NCBI GenBank assembly: GCA_021464245.1
Contig: JADCRB010000163.1
Coordinates: 310,001 to 374,000, forward strand
Length of the DNA stretch: 64,000 bases
Origin: Carallia brachiata
Lineage: Eukaryota > Streptophyta > Magnoliopsida > Malpighiales > Rhizophoraceae
Direction: 5' to 3'
A model generated the notes under the pieces. That model was given only the letters and a program-made list of their open reading frames with translations, searched no databases and was not told where the DNA came from. The translations under genes and the position numbers were made by a program. Of this stretch, positions 32,447 to 44,521 are shown piece after piece. Position 1 is the stretch's first letter; each line of letters begins with the position of its first letter.

Positions 32447-32777
32447 TGGTGTAGAGAAGTTGAATTAAGGCTGAACTTTGGGATAGGAATTGAAGCGAAA
32501 CAAGATAACTAGGGTTAAGGTTTATTAAAAACCACAAAACTCTAAAAAAAATAATTATGAAGAGTAATATTAAACAATGAATAAACTATCCAGCAGCTAT
32601 ACTATTTATACTAGAGTCATAACCAGAGAAAATGTCAACCTTTAATTTAATAAAACCCTAATTAATCCTAACCATCCATCTAATTAAGTAATCATATAAC
32701 TTATTAAGTAAAATTAAATAAAAATAAAAATAAAATAACAACTAAAAAGAACAACAAGTAAAGATGCTCTTGTGTCA
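32447..32777 (-). repeat. 5' LTR of the chromovirus
   Basis: 331 bp, paired with 27533-27857. Just inside it, a degraded TTGGTAGCAAAGC (about 32433-32446) is the likely remnant of an initiator-Met tRNA primer site. Confidence 0.85.
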
Positions 32778-32782
32778 AATAA

Positions 32783-33660
32783 CTTATGCTAATTAACAAT
32801 AATCGAGATTTGGTATGTGTTCAGAATGAGGGAAAGAAAGCAAAAAGAATTACATAATAAGCAAAAAAAAAAAAAAAGAGCCAAATTGACCAAAATCTGC
32901 AATAAAAAAAAAATCTAACCAGAATCTCTACTGCATATAATTCCAAAGAAAATTGAGGTAAGAATAGAAGCATTATTAGTGAAAATCAACAGAATTCAAA
33001 CCAAGTCAAGTCACGAAACACTCAACTTCACTCTTAATTTACCGTAACCATATACACCCCCAAAATAGAGCTTGTAAATTGCACCATAATAATAATAATA
33101 ATAATGACTATGACGACAATGTGAAAGTAGTAGATGAATCTGCTCATGGATTTTAAAAATAAAACTAAAAAAATTCAAAATAAAGAGAAAAAAAAGGAGC
33201 GCATATCAAAGAGAGGTACGACTGTACGAGGGAAAGGAGGAAGTTGTGTACAGCAGAGGAGAGGTCATCATTGGAGAGGCGAGGCAACGGAGGGTGTAAT
33301 CAAAGAGAATAGAATGTTCACCGTAAAATGGATAGTCCTTTGTATCTTACAAAGGGATCCTCCATGTTCGACATTTCTCCATCAAAAAGTACAAAAAAAA
33401 AAAAGTGTGAAGTATGGGAATTTTACTTATGAACGAGTATGTGGCTAGCAAGATCTTATGGCCTCTATACAGAAACTAAATTTCTTAATTTTTAATTGTA
33501 GCTTTTAGAAAATTTTATTTGTACAATAAAAATTTAAACACAGACAATTGTACATATAAATTGTTAATTGGTTATCACTCAGACTCAATTTTGAGAGAGA
33601 CTCTAATATCAATCTGAGTTTTATATATATACACTATTTTTTAATCAAAAAAAAAAAGAG
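32783..33660. other. AT-rich spacer with an (AAT)n microsatellite
   Basis: Runs of AAT at 33087-33108. The open frame at 33134-33448 has no recognisable domain. Nothing else seen. Confidence 0.6.
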
Positions 33661-33669
33661 ATTCATCGC

Positions 33670-33972
33670 GAGTTTGTTGGTCATCAGATTTATGGGCGGA
33701 GGCCGAGGTAACCCCTATTTTTTGATACCTCCTTCGATAACTCCCAAAGGGGCTAACCCACCACCCGAGCACCAACAAGGCCAAGCATGGCTCCGTCACT
33801 AGAGACCACAGCGATTACCAAACCGAACTCCCACACCACGGTTCAACACTTTCTCCATATAATACGGACACCCAACATTTATCAGGAGGGAACATGCATG
33901 CAGGGGCTCAAACTCGGGTCGTTAGCGTGGAAACACGCCGATTTACCGCTAAGCTACCGCCTCGGGTGGTTC
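33670..33972 (-). mobile_element. Probable tRNA-derived SINE
   Basis: On the minus strand it starts CCACCCGAGGCGGTAGCTTA and includes TAGCTTAGCGGT, close to a polymerase III A box. About 35 bp later comes GAGTTTGAGCC, close to a B box. The unit is markedly GC-richer than its surroundings. I could not find a clear target duplication or tail, so borders are approximate. Confidence 0.5.
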
Positions 33973-33979
33973 GTTATAT

Positions 33980-36900
33980 AAAAAAATTTATGTATGTATC
34001 AATTACACTATAATACTATATTAAATAAAGTTAAAATTTACAGTATTGCATGATAAAATTGATTATATACCGCATTATTAATTATAAGATTTATGGGCAA
34101 ATTATTTTCATTTAAATAATTAGTGAAAACCATCGGTTCAATACATAGATTAGAGACATAAACCTTGGGATGGCCAACGTTAATTTGTATGGCATTGTAG
34201 CTTGTGTGTTCAAATTGCGTTGACGAAGTCTTTGATTAATTATTTAATTCTTTATTCTTGCATGGAGAAAAAGTGAAAAACTGCTCCTCCGTCTTTTTCT
34301 GCAAAGTTCGAGGCACCTTCTTACAAGTTGGAATTGTAAATTTGGTAGTAGTTGGGTGACCATTGATTCGGCTCGAATTAAAAGCAAACTGAAACTAGAT
34401 CGATTGTTAATTGCATCAGCTGGATGGTTTCAGGATTGGAATTGAAATAGGCTTGGGAGCGGTTTGGTCTCGGTTCTTCTTTTAGGAATCATGGAACTAG
34501 CGATTCGAAACCACAATATTAACTGTTGTTGTTGAGCATAGTATGGAATAGTGTCCTTGATGAAACAAGCTCGAGTTTTTAGTTAGAATTAGTAGATGCA
34601 GATGCATGTCTTGACAATTTGGTCGAAGATAAAGTTAAGAATGCAAGAAAATTATAGTGAACCTTAAGTTGAAAATTTGTAGGACTTTAGAACAGAAGAA
34701 TCAATATCGTCAAAGTGAGTCAACCATACAAAAATGACTGAGACTATACATTGAAATAAAAAATGAGACAAATGGTATGCTAATGTTTTAAAGGTAATAA
34801 AATTAGTGGGCTTTGATTCCTCCAGAGAATATGTAGATAACTTAATTAATATTTAACTAGGTCCAAACTCTTAGTAATTAAATTTTCTCTTTTTAGTTGA
34901 ATTGAAATTGAATTTTTACAACTTTAGGTTTTTTTTTTTAAAAAAAAAAGAGAAGTTGGAACTAAATCAAACTAGTCTGAATTGAATAAAATTGAGCTGG
35001 AAACAAAAGTTAGTCAGAAATAAAAATTGGAACCGAACATTAATCAAAATTAAAACTAGAATTGGAATAGGAACCACCGGTTAATTAGAACTGAAATGGA
35101 CGGTCCAAAAGGCAGTTCCATTAAGGTTCTAAGCTTTTGGAACCAAAACTGGCAGTTCGAAACTGTAACTAGGCTTGAACTGAATCTTAGTCAAGTCTAG
35201 GTAGCAATGCATTAAAGAAACGAAAAACGTACGTAGCCAAAGGAAATTCTCTAGAGAAAATATCCATAATACAATGAATTTTCATTTTTAGGCAATCATA
35301 TCATCTTTTGTGTAGAAAAAAAAAATGATAAGATGTATTTTTTTATTTTTTTATTTTTTTATCAATATTGTTACATGAAACTAGCAATTTATTGCATTAT
35401 GGATATCTTTTCTAACATATTTCGTCTAACTACGTACCAGCAGGGCCCTTAAAGAAATTGATCTTCCGATTTAAAGACAAAAATTTTAGTATTGTCGTAT
35501 GGCATTTCTCTCAATTTTCGACTGTTTCTTGGGAACCAATAAATAAATAGGGCAAGCCGGTTTTCTCCGCATAGCACCCCCAATACCAGTGGTGGTGCGT
35601 TGTCAGTCGGTCATCCGTTGCAACTTGAGTGTTACATTTTATACTGTATATTTAGGGTGTATTTATATTTCATACTAATAAATTCTAAAACTAACAAAAA
35701 ATATTAACTAACTGACTGACCAATCATTGTTAGTCAAAATAGACAGATTTTGTGAAAAAATGTTTGTACTCTCTTATATTAATAGAACTAAAAGAAATAA
35801 AACCCTATCTTTTCCATTTCGTACCGCGAAGCCCATTGCCTACCTCTAAACTCTCTCTCCTCTTCGAACTCTCCCTTGAATCCCTCGCTTTTCCTCCATT
35901 TTTTGGTCATTTGCACTCAAGATTACTAAAAACCTTTGTGTCGTTCTCTTCTCCTGCCATTTTTTTTGGTCTCTCCCCTTTCCTGCCGTTTGGTCTTTGT
36001 TATTGCCGTTAGAGGCACTTTTCTTCTGTTTTTATAATTATTCTACCCAATTCTGGGATATGTCAAGTGGTACAATGGTCATATTTTCGTTTAACCAAGA
36101 GGAAGGATATTTTAGGCATTTTAGACCAATTATCATGCTATTTTTTAATAAAAACTAACTTTTACTAATAAGAGTTTAATGGATAGTGTTTTTTAATACA
36201 ACAGCCATTATTTACAGTGTTTTCTATTAGTTTTAAAAATCTTTGATGCGAAATATAAAAATACCCTAAACCCATAGTGTAAAATGTAAATTATACTTAC
36301 GTACATACATGCATATATATTATATATATATATATCTATATATATATATGTATGTATGTATATAGTGTAAAATGTAAATTATACACACATACATACATAC
36401 ATACATATATGCACATATCTTTTTTTTTGTATGATTTTCAAATTATTTATTAATGCTTAATGACCCCTCTTAGTTATGAATTAATGACCACCTTTTAGTA
36501 TTCTAACATTTCTTTCATCTTTCAACAAATAAAATTATAGATACTTCATACTCAAAAACTTTTGGATGGCATCTCCTTATATATTCATCGATTCCTTTTG
36601 TTTACTCTTACGTTTTTTAAGGTGATTCCACTCCCCTTTCTATTATGTATCTCTTTTACAGGCACAAGAAAAAAACAAAAAAAAAAAAAAGCATGTTGAT
36701 GCATCTAACCTTTTAACCGATCCGACATGAGATTTTATATGAGAATTTCAAATTTTTTTTTTCATACATACAGGTCTAATACAATTTTTCAAAATAAAAT
36801 CATGTATTTTGTGGAATTTATGTTGCAGGTTTATTACAAAACAAAATTTTGGTGCAGATATATAAGTATACTTTACCATTTTTGTCCCTTTTTATGAAGT

Positions 36901-37284
36901 GAGTTGATATTGATTTTTCTTCGTTTTCATTTATTTTTGTTATAGGTTATTTTGTGATTGTTTGTACTAATAATACAATTTTCTTTTCAGCTTAATTTAC
37001 TAATGCTTGAAAATTGGTTTTATTTTTACATTTCAATTTGTGCTATATCATATTTTAAAGCATTACTGGCTATGGAAAGTATGATTTATCATTGGATTTC
37101 TAGGCTACTACATTATTTTTGCCTAGATTTATTGATTTATTTTTGTATTATATTTTATATTAAGGTGAAATATAATGCCTAGAATATAGGATACGAATCA
37201 TTTATAAAAAAAAAATACAATAGTTTCGTCATACAAATTGTGTAAAACTTATAACACGTTAGTATGCAAAATGGAACTACATTG

Positions 37285-37322
<38 letters not shown>

Positions 37323-38930
37323 TCAACATCTTGACCACAAAAAACTACAAAAACTTTGTGCATAGCACGAATAGCAAAACGACTTATCTAATTAATTTTC
37401 GTACGTAATAATCATTGATCTGCTTCTTTTGGAGGAAGCGTCTTCGTGCCCGGGAGAAAGCACCACTATCTTATTTTCAATAGCAGAAAAGTTAGATAGA
37501 CGCGAAAGAATAGATGCGTAGAGTCGACGCATCAATTTGTTTGTGTAATCAATAATTTTTTTTTATAATAAGACATTTGATTATTGTAATAAAATTTGAG
37601 AGTATTTTTTTATTTTTTTTTATTACAAAAATTAAATAACTTGTTGCATAAATAAACTAACCAATTGCACAAACGAATTAATGCATCGGCTCGCACACTT
37701 ATACCCATGCGTCCATCTAATCAAGCCCTTTCAATAGTAAATATGGAAGAGATTGAAAAGAATTATGCTCAATTTTGTTCGACAGAAAGCCCAATATTAC
37801 TTTTTCGTAAAAATGTTTGAACCACGTAACTGTAAAAGTACGATAGATATACATTGATTTAAATTGTTAGATTGTAATAGATCTATTAAAATAAAAAAAT
37901 AAATAAAATATTAAATGTCAGTAATTATTTACTTGTCTCTTATATATTTCACTAAATATATCTGTATAATATTATTATTATTATTATTATTTTCGTGCAT
38001 TAAGCTTTGACAATGATATGCGAGGTTTTATATACTGTTGATAGATTCGGATGGCAATTCAATGACTAAATCAATGATGTGCCATAGCGACAGCAGGCTA
38101 ATTACTGAAAATTGAATTAAGAAATCATTTACAAAAATTTTAAACTTTATTTATCCTTTTTTGTTGCAAATGAAAAACCAAACACAAAAAAATAAAATTA
38201 TTAAAATTTGGACATAAAATAAAAAAATTTCAACCAAAATGTCGCACTAGAAGGACAAGCCTTTTTCGTTTATCTTTATGTTTTACGTTTTCTATTTGTT
38301 TTTCCTCTTTCTTTGTATTTATTTGTTTGTCCTTTTAAAGTGATGTAAATATGGAAAAATGGTCGATCAATGAACTTTTGACCTTGTATGTCTAAGAGAA
38401 GAGAGAATGAAGAACAATAATTTAGAAGTAGAAAGTGCCCATCTTGTGACTAAAGAGGAGGTGTAAAGCGAAAAGAATAAAAGTGCTCTATATTAGAAGA
38501 TAGATACAAAAATGCTAACGAAGAATTCTAGCAATAAGGATGCATCCTTCTCTTACAGGAAACATGGCACATAAAGAAGGCTTGCTTCAAGCATAAGGCG
38601 TGGTTGGAAAAGAAGGTACCCTAATATTTCTAGTATATCATCAATCTCTTTTTATTGATGCTTCAAAAAATATATGGTGGATTGATTTTGGTACGACAAT
38701 CCATATTGCTAATATTATAAGGGTTTTCTTGAGTTAAAGAAGTCAAAGGAAAATGAGCAAAGCATTTATTCAAAAAATCAAATGCATTCTCGCGTTAAGG
38801 GTGTGAGGACTTATCGTTTAATTTTAAGACTAGATTTGTTTTAGACATTCAAAATACTTTCTATATTTCATCGTTCTCTAGGAACTTAGTTTTAATTTCC
38901 AAATTAATTCAGTTTGGTCATTAATTTATT
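33980..38930. other. AT-rich gene-poor region with microsatellites
   Basis: Repeats at 36300-36412 (ATGT/ATAT type), 37291-37319 (TC)n and 37973-37993 (ATT)n. 34330-35200 is unusual in repeating GGAAC, GAACTG and AATTGGAA words, probably an old eroded repeat. 35800-36010 is C/T-rich, like a leader, but no gene follows. No coding region supported. Confidence 0.6.
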
Positions 38931-40131
38931 TTTTTTTTGGGTTCTCGGTACAACCTAAGATGGAGGTGAATTGAGTTTTTTTGAGTTTCTCACAAGTTTT
39001 TCCCAATTTCAACTCTAAAGAGGTTAGTTGCAATGAAAATCGATAAAAAAAAAAAAAGCAATAACAAACACAACTAAAAGTAATAGAGAGAAGGAAAAAA
39101 GAGTTTGCACTATGATTTATAGTGGTTTGGCTGCAACGGGAACCTATGTATACTTTTCTAGAACCCTTCCTTGAAAGTTCCATCCACTACACTTTTTTTC
39201 TTTTGAAGGGTGAAAAACAACCCTTCACAAAAACACTCTTGTTTCATATCCTAGAGCATAAGTTTCCGTGAAACTTTGAATCTCTTAAACACTAAAGCCC
39301 TCACTTTGATCTTTTTCCTCTTTTTTTTTTTTTTTTTTTTATGATTTCACACACCCTTACAAGGACACTCGAAAAGCAAACTATTCTTCTAAAAAAAAAG
39401 CTCTCTAAGAAGAGTATACTAAAAACTCTCTTTTGGCAGCCTAAAATCTCTAGTTGTTCGGTCATTGGTTTTCTTCCATAAAGAAAATCAACCCCAAAAA
39501 GGAAACAAAATCTTTTGTATTTGTAAAGCAATTGGTTGACTGCAAGAGTGGGTATGGTTGACCGACTAAGGCTCTTTGTACCTCTCGCATTCTGTTTCTC
39601 TATTGCATTAATTGACCACAAACCAAGTCTGGTCGACCAAATAATTCTTTCTATATTGCCTCAAATCTTCACTTTCTATTCATGGTCATTCGGTCGACCA
39701 AAGCTAACACACTTGTCGACCAATTTGCTTTACTATAACTTTTTATATTTCCCGAATCTTTCCTTCTTCTTACATGACCTTCCAAGATCACATCAAGCCC
39801 ATTCTGAAAATGAAGAGATAATAGATACGCAAGGTCTTTGACAAGGCATTAGATCAATTCAAATTCAAATAAATATGATCTTGCCGTAGAGAACATAGAT
39901 GCAATAAATCATATCCATATAAAGCATAATCTCAATAATGAGCTTCAATAAGTGATTCAACCACAATAATGAGCTACCATATGAAATACAATCAGAATAA
40001 AGAAATACTATGTAAAGCTTAATCATATAATCAATTAATTAGCCAACTAAATACAGAAACATAATCATATATATTGTCATCAAACAAACAAGGGAAAGCA
40101 TTAATCAAAACCAATACTCAACAGATTTTCA
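38931..40131 (-). repeat. 3' LTR of the minus-strand SIRE-type element
   Basis: Starts TGAAAATC directly after the polypurine tract. It contains TATAAATCATAG (about 39115) and ends near AATTCACCTCCATCTTAGG with the usual SIRE-like tail GGTTGTACCGAGAACC (about 38940-38970). The far edge is approximate. Confidence 0.6.
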
Positions 40132-40149
40132 CAATCTCCCCATTTTTTG
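40132..40149 (-). promoter_or_regulatory. Polypurine tract of the SIRE-type element
   Basis: CAAAAAATGGGGAGATTG on the minus strand. The plus-strand element at the right end of the window has the same form (AAAAAGGGGGAGAT, 63695). Confidence 0.75.
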
Positions 40150-40399
40150 TGATGACAGCTGCGATTGATTGATGAATAACAAAAATAGGAGAGAATGAAC
40201 ATTATGAATGAATTGCTCTCCATGAATGCATACTACCCCTTGCAAATGCAGAAGAACACTAAAGCATGACATATGCAGTAACAGAACATCAAGCATAATA
40301 GAACATCAATAAAAGCTAAAGAGGATTGAGCATAAAAAGTCAGACATAATATATAGCAAAAATAAAATAATTCAATAAGTTCAAAAATCTAAGTTCCAG

Positions 40400-42330
40400 G
40401 AGGGTCAATTCATCATCAACATATCTCTCTCTCCCCCCCTTTGTCATAAGCAAAATCATCTGCAAGGCTTCAACGATTCTACCTCTTGGGCCCTACATCT
40501 GATGTGTTTTTCTCTTGTAGAATGCCAAGGATGGTAGCCATCTATTCTCTTGTCTCTTTTATAAAATCTTGTCACCAAACTCTAATTTCATCCACATCTC
40601 AGAGACCATTCAGATATCCTTAAAGCTCTTCAATCTCTGAGGTTACATCTCTTAAAGCTTGAGGAGGAAAAGTTGGTCTTGTTGAACTTGAGTGTTTAGC
40701 ACTTGATTTGTTAGGAGGCACTAACCAAATTCCTTCTTTAGACACTTATATTTTTATTTGCTTAAGGGTAGTGGTACTGATATACCTATTCTTCCTAAAA
40801 TATGATGGAGTTTCCTGCATTGGTGAGACTCCAAGGTGCATAAGTAGGCAACTTAAGTGCATACCATCGGGAAAATTTCAGACAATTTCTCTTTGAGCAT
40901 GTTTAATCACCCTAAGCATGTGCTTTGGAAAATTAAATTTTTCCTTCTTCAAAATATAAGCGAGTAAACTTATGTTAGTGAATGTCAAGTAGTTGTAGTG
41001 GCCACCTCGTGGACTAATGTTGTAGGCCACTATTTTGTGAACAACTCTTGACATGATTGGCAAATCAAAACTTTGAATGGCATTTTCATATCAACACACT
41101 CTAAATTTGAGGCTGTCTGTCCTTCAAATACAACATCAGATTGTTCCTTAGTATTGAACTTGTGAATATCCCAAGAATCTGACCATTTGACCTTTTCTCT
41201 TTCATCTTTCAAACCAAAGCAATCATCAACTACTTGAGTTATAAGCCTTACCTTTTTTCATTCACATAAGAGGTGATCATTGTACCATTCCTATTAGCTT
41301 GCATGTTACCATAAAATATTTTGATCATATTAGGATAAAAGACATTCTCAAAAGTTATAAAATTAACCCAATCTTGAAATAGAAGTCCTTCTAAAAAGCC
41401 ATTTCGCTCAAATTCTTTTATTGAGTCAGAATGAAGAGGTCTCCCTTCATACACACTCCTTTTTCTAAGCTTGGTAGCATATTTTTTTTGAGATTTTTTC
41501 AGTGCGAAAGTAAAAATTATAATACTTATAAGGATTACGGTTAGGAGGTAAATTATGACCTGTCTGAGCTGGGTTGACCGAAGGAAGAGATGGTTCGATC
41601 AGTGTAGTCTAAGATGGGTTGATTGATGATGGTTTTATAGAACTCAACTTTGCTGAGGGTTTCTTTTTGGCTTTCACCCTTAGATTTGGAAGTGACAGTC
41701 GCTTGAGAGGGTAAAGAAGGTAGAGAAGTTGACTGAGTTGGGTCGACCGTAGCTGTTATAGCCTCAGATGATTTGACCAGAGTGGAGAGTGAGTTGACCG
41801 AAGGAGTTTCAGTCTAAGTTTGATCCTCTTGCCTTTTCTTCTTCTCTTTCGTTTGCATGGATTCACTTTTCAATTTTGATAGATTTGGAGCTTGTGAAGG
41901 AGGTGGATCAATGATTAAAACTGATAATAGAGTTGGGTTATAATGTTCTTATAATCGGACCACATTCATTTCCATTGTCACTTAACTAGACTAGATCTTT
42001 TTATTAAGTCTCGATAGATCCATTTCCCCTTTCTTTGTTTTGAAGGCGGGAGACCCTAATGGATATTCTAGTGAAAGGGTTGCAGATTGAGAGGGTTTCA
42101 GAGATTATAAAGGAGGTGACGCAGTTTGGGTTTGTTCTGAAGACTTAGAATCCTCGATTGACACCATAATTGGCGCAAATGAGGACGATGGGTGTACGAC
42201 TGTGACGTTTCAGATCCTAGCTGATTTCTTCATTCCCGAGGTTTTTGCTTGTGATTCTGAACCTTCTTTAATGTCATGTTTGTTGGATGAGAGATTAGAT
42301 GACGATTTTTCTGTTGATTCCAAAAATTAA
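40400..42330 (-). pseudogene. Post-pol (env-like) ORF remnant of the SIRE-type element
   Basis: A Ser/Thr/Pro-rich, low-complexity first part lies around 41600-42300. A more structured part around 40880-41470 reads in broken frames: KDFYFKI / FYPNMIKIFYGNMQ, then RGGHYNYLTFTNISLLAYIL. The second part recalls the conserved domain of plant transposon-associated extra ORFs. SIRE elements often carry such an env-like ORF after pol. Many stops; function unknown. Confidence 0.45.
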
Positions 42331-42689
42331 AGGATTTTTGCGAATCTAGAATTTTGAATTTAGTATTGAAAAGTCAATTTTTGAGAAAAAGAGAGTGCGC
42401 TTCTTTTAAAAAAGGGGATTAGGGTTTTGGGAGACTTTAAAAGCATTTGGTTGACCGCTTACATTAGTTGACTTATTATGCCTTCAGTTCGGTCGACTGA
42501 TTTCTCTTGGATAGAAACATCGATTTTCAATTCAAGCTCAAAAAGACTCCGATCCAAATACAATATGATGCAGTATGTAACTATGTCATATAATTATACT
42601 TCATGACATATAAAAAACATATCAAATAATCTAACTCAATCAAACTCTTTCTCTCTCTAATTAACACAAACTTATCCTCACTGTAATTG

Positions 42690-43604
42690 ATCATAGTTAC
42701 TCACAAATTTCAAAGAAACATCTCCTTTGAGTACATGATCCCTAATGAAATGGTATCTTAGGTCAATGTGTTAGGTCTGGGAATGATGGATAAAATTCTT
42801 GGTTATATTGGTTACACTGGTGTTATCATACTGAATAAGAATCAATGAATAGTGCAATTTGAAATCTTCATGCAAAATAGTTGAGCACAACAACTCCCAA
42901 CTACTAAATACTGAACTTCTACAGTAAAAAGCGAAATAGAGTTTTTCTTTCTACTTTACGAAGACACTAGAGACTTCCCAAGAAATTGACATCTGCTGGA
43001 TGTATTCTTTCTCTCAAGTCTATCACCTGTAAAGTTTGAATCAAAATAACTAATAGGTCTAAGATAGTTTCTCTCGGATACCGAAGTCCCAAGTTGATAA
43101 TCTTTTTCACATATTTCACTACTCTTTTAAGGGCTATTAAGTGAGACTTCTTTAGGTTGGATTAAAATCTTGAACACGTACACACAAAATACATGAAATT
43201 AGGTTCACTAGTAGTTAAATACAAAAGATTGCAAATCATACCTTTATAGAGCTTCTCATCTAGTTTCTTATCGTTTTTGTCGTTGTCAAGCTTGGTAGAT
43301 ATAGTCTTGGGAGTACCATAAGGCTTAAAATTATTCATGCCAAACTTTTCAAATAGCTCCTTAGCATACTTGGCTTGCTTATTGAAGAACTCATTCTTCG
43401 TTTACTTGATTTGAATACCAAGAAAGAAGTTTGACTCTCCCATCATGCTCATCTCAAACTCTGTTTTCATATTATTGATATAATCCTTGCATAAGACCTC
43501 ATTAGTAGCACTAAATATGATGTCATCAACTTAAATTTGAATTATTAACAAATCCTTACCTTTATTCTATGTAAAAAGAATAGCATCTTAGCATGGATTG
43601 CCAA
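42690..43604 (-). pseudogene. SIRE-type Copia RT (C-terminal) and RNase H
   Basis: VDDIIFSATNE (about 43500), EFEMSMMGESNFFLGIQIK, KLYKGMICNLLYLT (about 43220-43260) and DNTSVTNITKNFIHHS (about 42800) appear in order on the minus strand, with several stops. The first residue of YVDD is replaced by a stop. The words EFEMSMMGE and TNE are characteristic of SIRE-type RT. Confidence 0.75.
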
Positions 43605-43609
43605 AGCCC

Positions 43610-44354
43610 AAGCCAAGATAAAGGATATAGCCTATGTTAGGGTGTTAAATTACCTAGTTTTCAAAGAAGATTTCTTATCTTTTGAACCATTATTATTATC
43701 TGTTGAAAAATTATATTTGATTTATCTGCCTTAAGTTAATTGTTACTTTTATGTTAAATCACCATAGAAATAAATCTTTGGGTTGTGTCAAAATTTTGGG
43801 AGATGAGATACTAACTGTGTGCTAGGTAGATAGACGTACAAATTTGGATATCGGGAGATGGGAGATTTGTATGACACCAATGAGTTCCTTAATCTTAATG
43901 GGCTTAATCTATTTTCATATGATTTTGAGAGAAGATCATGAGTAGATTAGGTATGGCTTAGTTACTCAAGCGAGAACAAAAGCTATAGTGGCAGAAATGA
44001 CATTCAAATCATGAAACTCATGAAACACTAACAAAGTTTACCCCCTACTAGGTGAAATTATGAGCTCTAGTACTTTTTTATATTTGGAAACTTCGATTTT
44101 GAATTTTGATTGATTGCTTTTAATTAATTTGGTTCTGTTAGTTGTTTCTATTTAATTTTCAATTTAGTTTTGGAATCAATTAATTAATTTGGTTAAATTT
44201 CAATTTTAATTAATGAGTTCAATTTTTATTTTTAGTTTTATTAGTGGTCTCAAATCTTAGTTAATTTTGTTCCCTTTGGGTTTGACATATGAAATATTTG
44301 CTAGGATTTTATTATTATGATTGGCCCTGTGCATTTATAAGATTTATCCGATCA
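43610..44354 (+). repeat. Left LTR of Athila element, 5'-truncated
   Basis: Aligns to about 49998-50744 of the right LTR, with moderate divergence. The first 600 bp of the LTR are missing. At 43604-43610 the sequence switches directly to SIRE-type Copia. Confidence 0.85.
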
Positions 44355-44360
44355 AGTTTT

Positions 44361-44378
44361 TGGCGCCATTGTCGGGGA
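44361..44378 (+). promoter_or_regulatory. Primer-binding site of the Athila element
   Basis: TGGCGCCATTGTCGGGGA six bases after the LTR end. This is the usual Athila/Tat form, thought to pair with tRNA-Asp. Confidence 0.75.
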
Positions 44379-44521
44379 ACGAAGCTTTAATTTTGATTTG
44401 TGTTATTTTATTTATTTTTGTTTTTAGATAGTATATAGACCTGCGAAGATCCAATAGTACAAGTTTATTTTCGTTAAATCCAAAGAGTAGGGTTTAGGGA
44501 CTCCTATATACTACCTAAAAA

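Larger units (their letters stand above)
27533..32777 (-). mobile_element. Full-length decayed chromovirus (Ty3/gypsy)
   Basis: LTRs at 27533-27857 and 32447-32777, with the 5-bp duplication AATAA on both outer sides (27528-27532 and 32778-32782). On the minus strand: gag, protease, RT/RNase H, integrase and a C-terminal chromodomain that runs into the 3' LTR. Many stops and frameshifts and clearly diverged LTRs make this an old insertion, older than the neighbouring Copia. Confidence 0.88.
38931..43604 (-). mobile_element. SIRE-type Copia element, 3' portion
   Basis: On the minus strand: RT (from its YVDD region), RNase H, a long post-pol region of about 2.5 kb, a polypurine tract and a 3' LTR. 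The long space between pol and LTR and the G-rich tract with GGGGAGATTG before the LTR are typical of the SIRE group. The upstream half is cut off by the Athila LTR at 43610. Confidence 0.75.

Noticed and set aside
35752..36012. 86-codon plus-strand ORF
   Set aside because: Hydrophobic and Ser/Leu-rich from a C/T-rich stretch, with no domain and no gene context.
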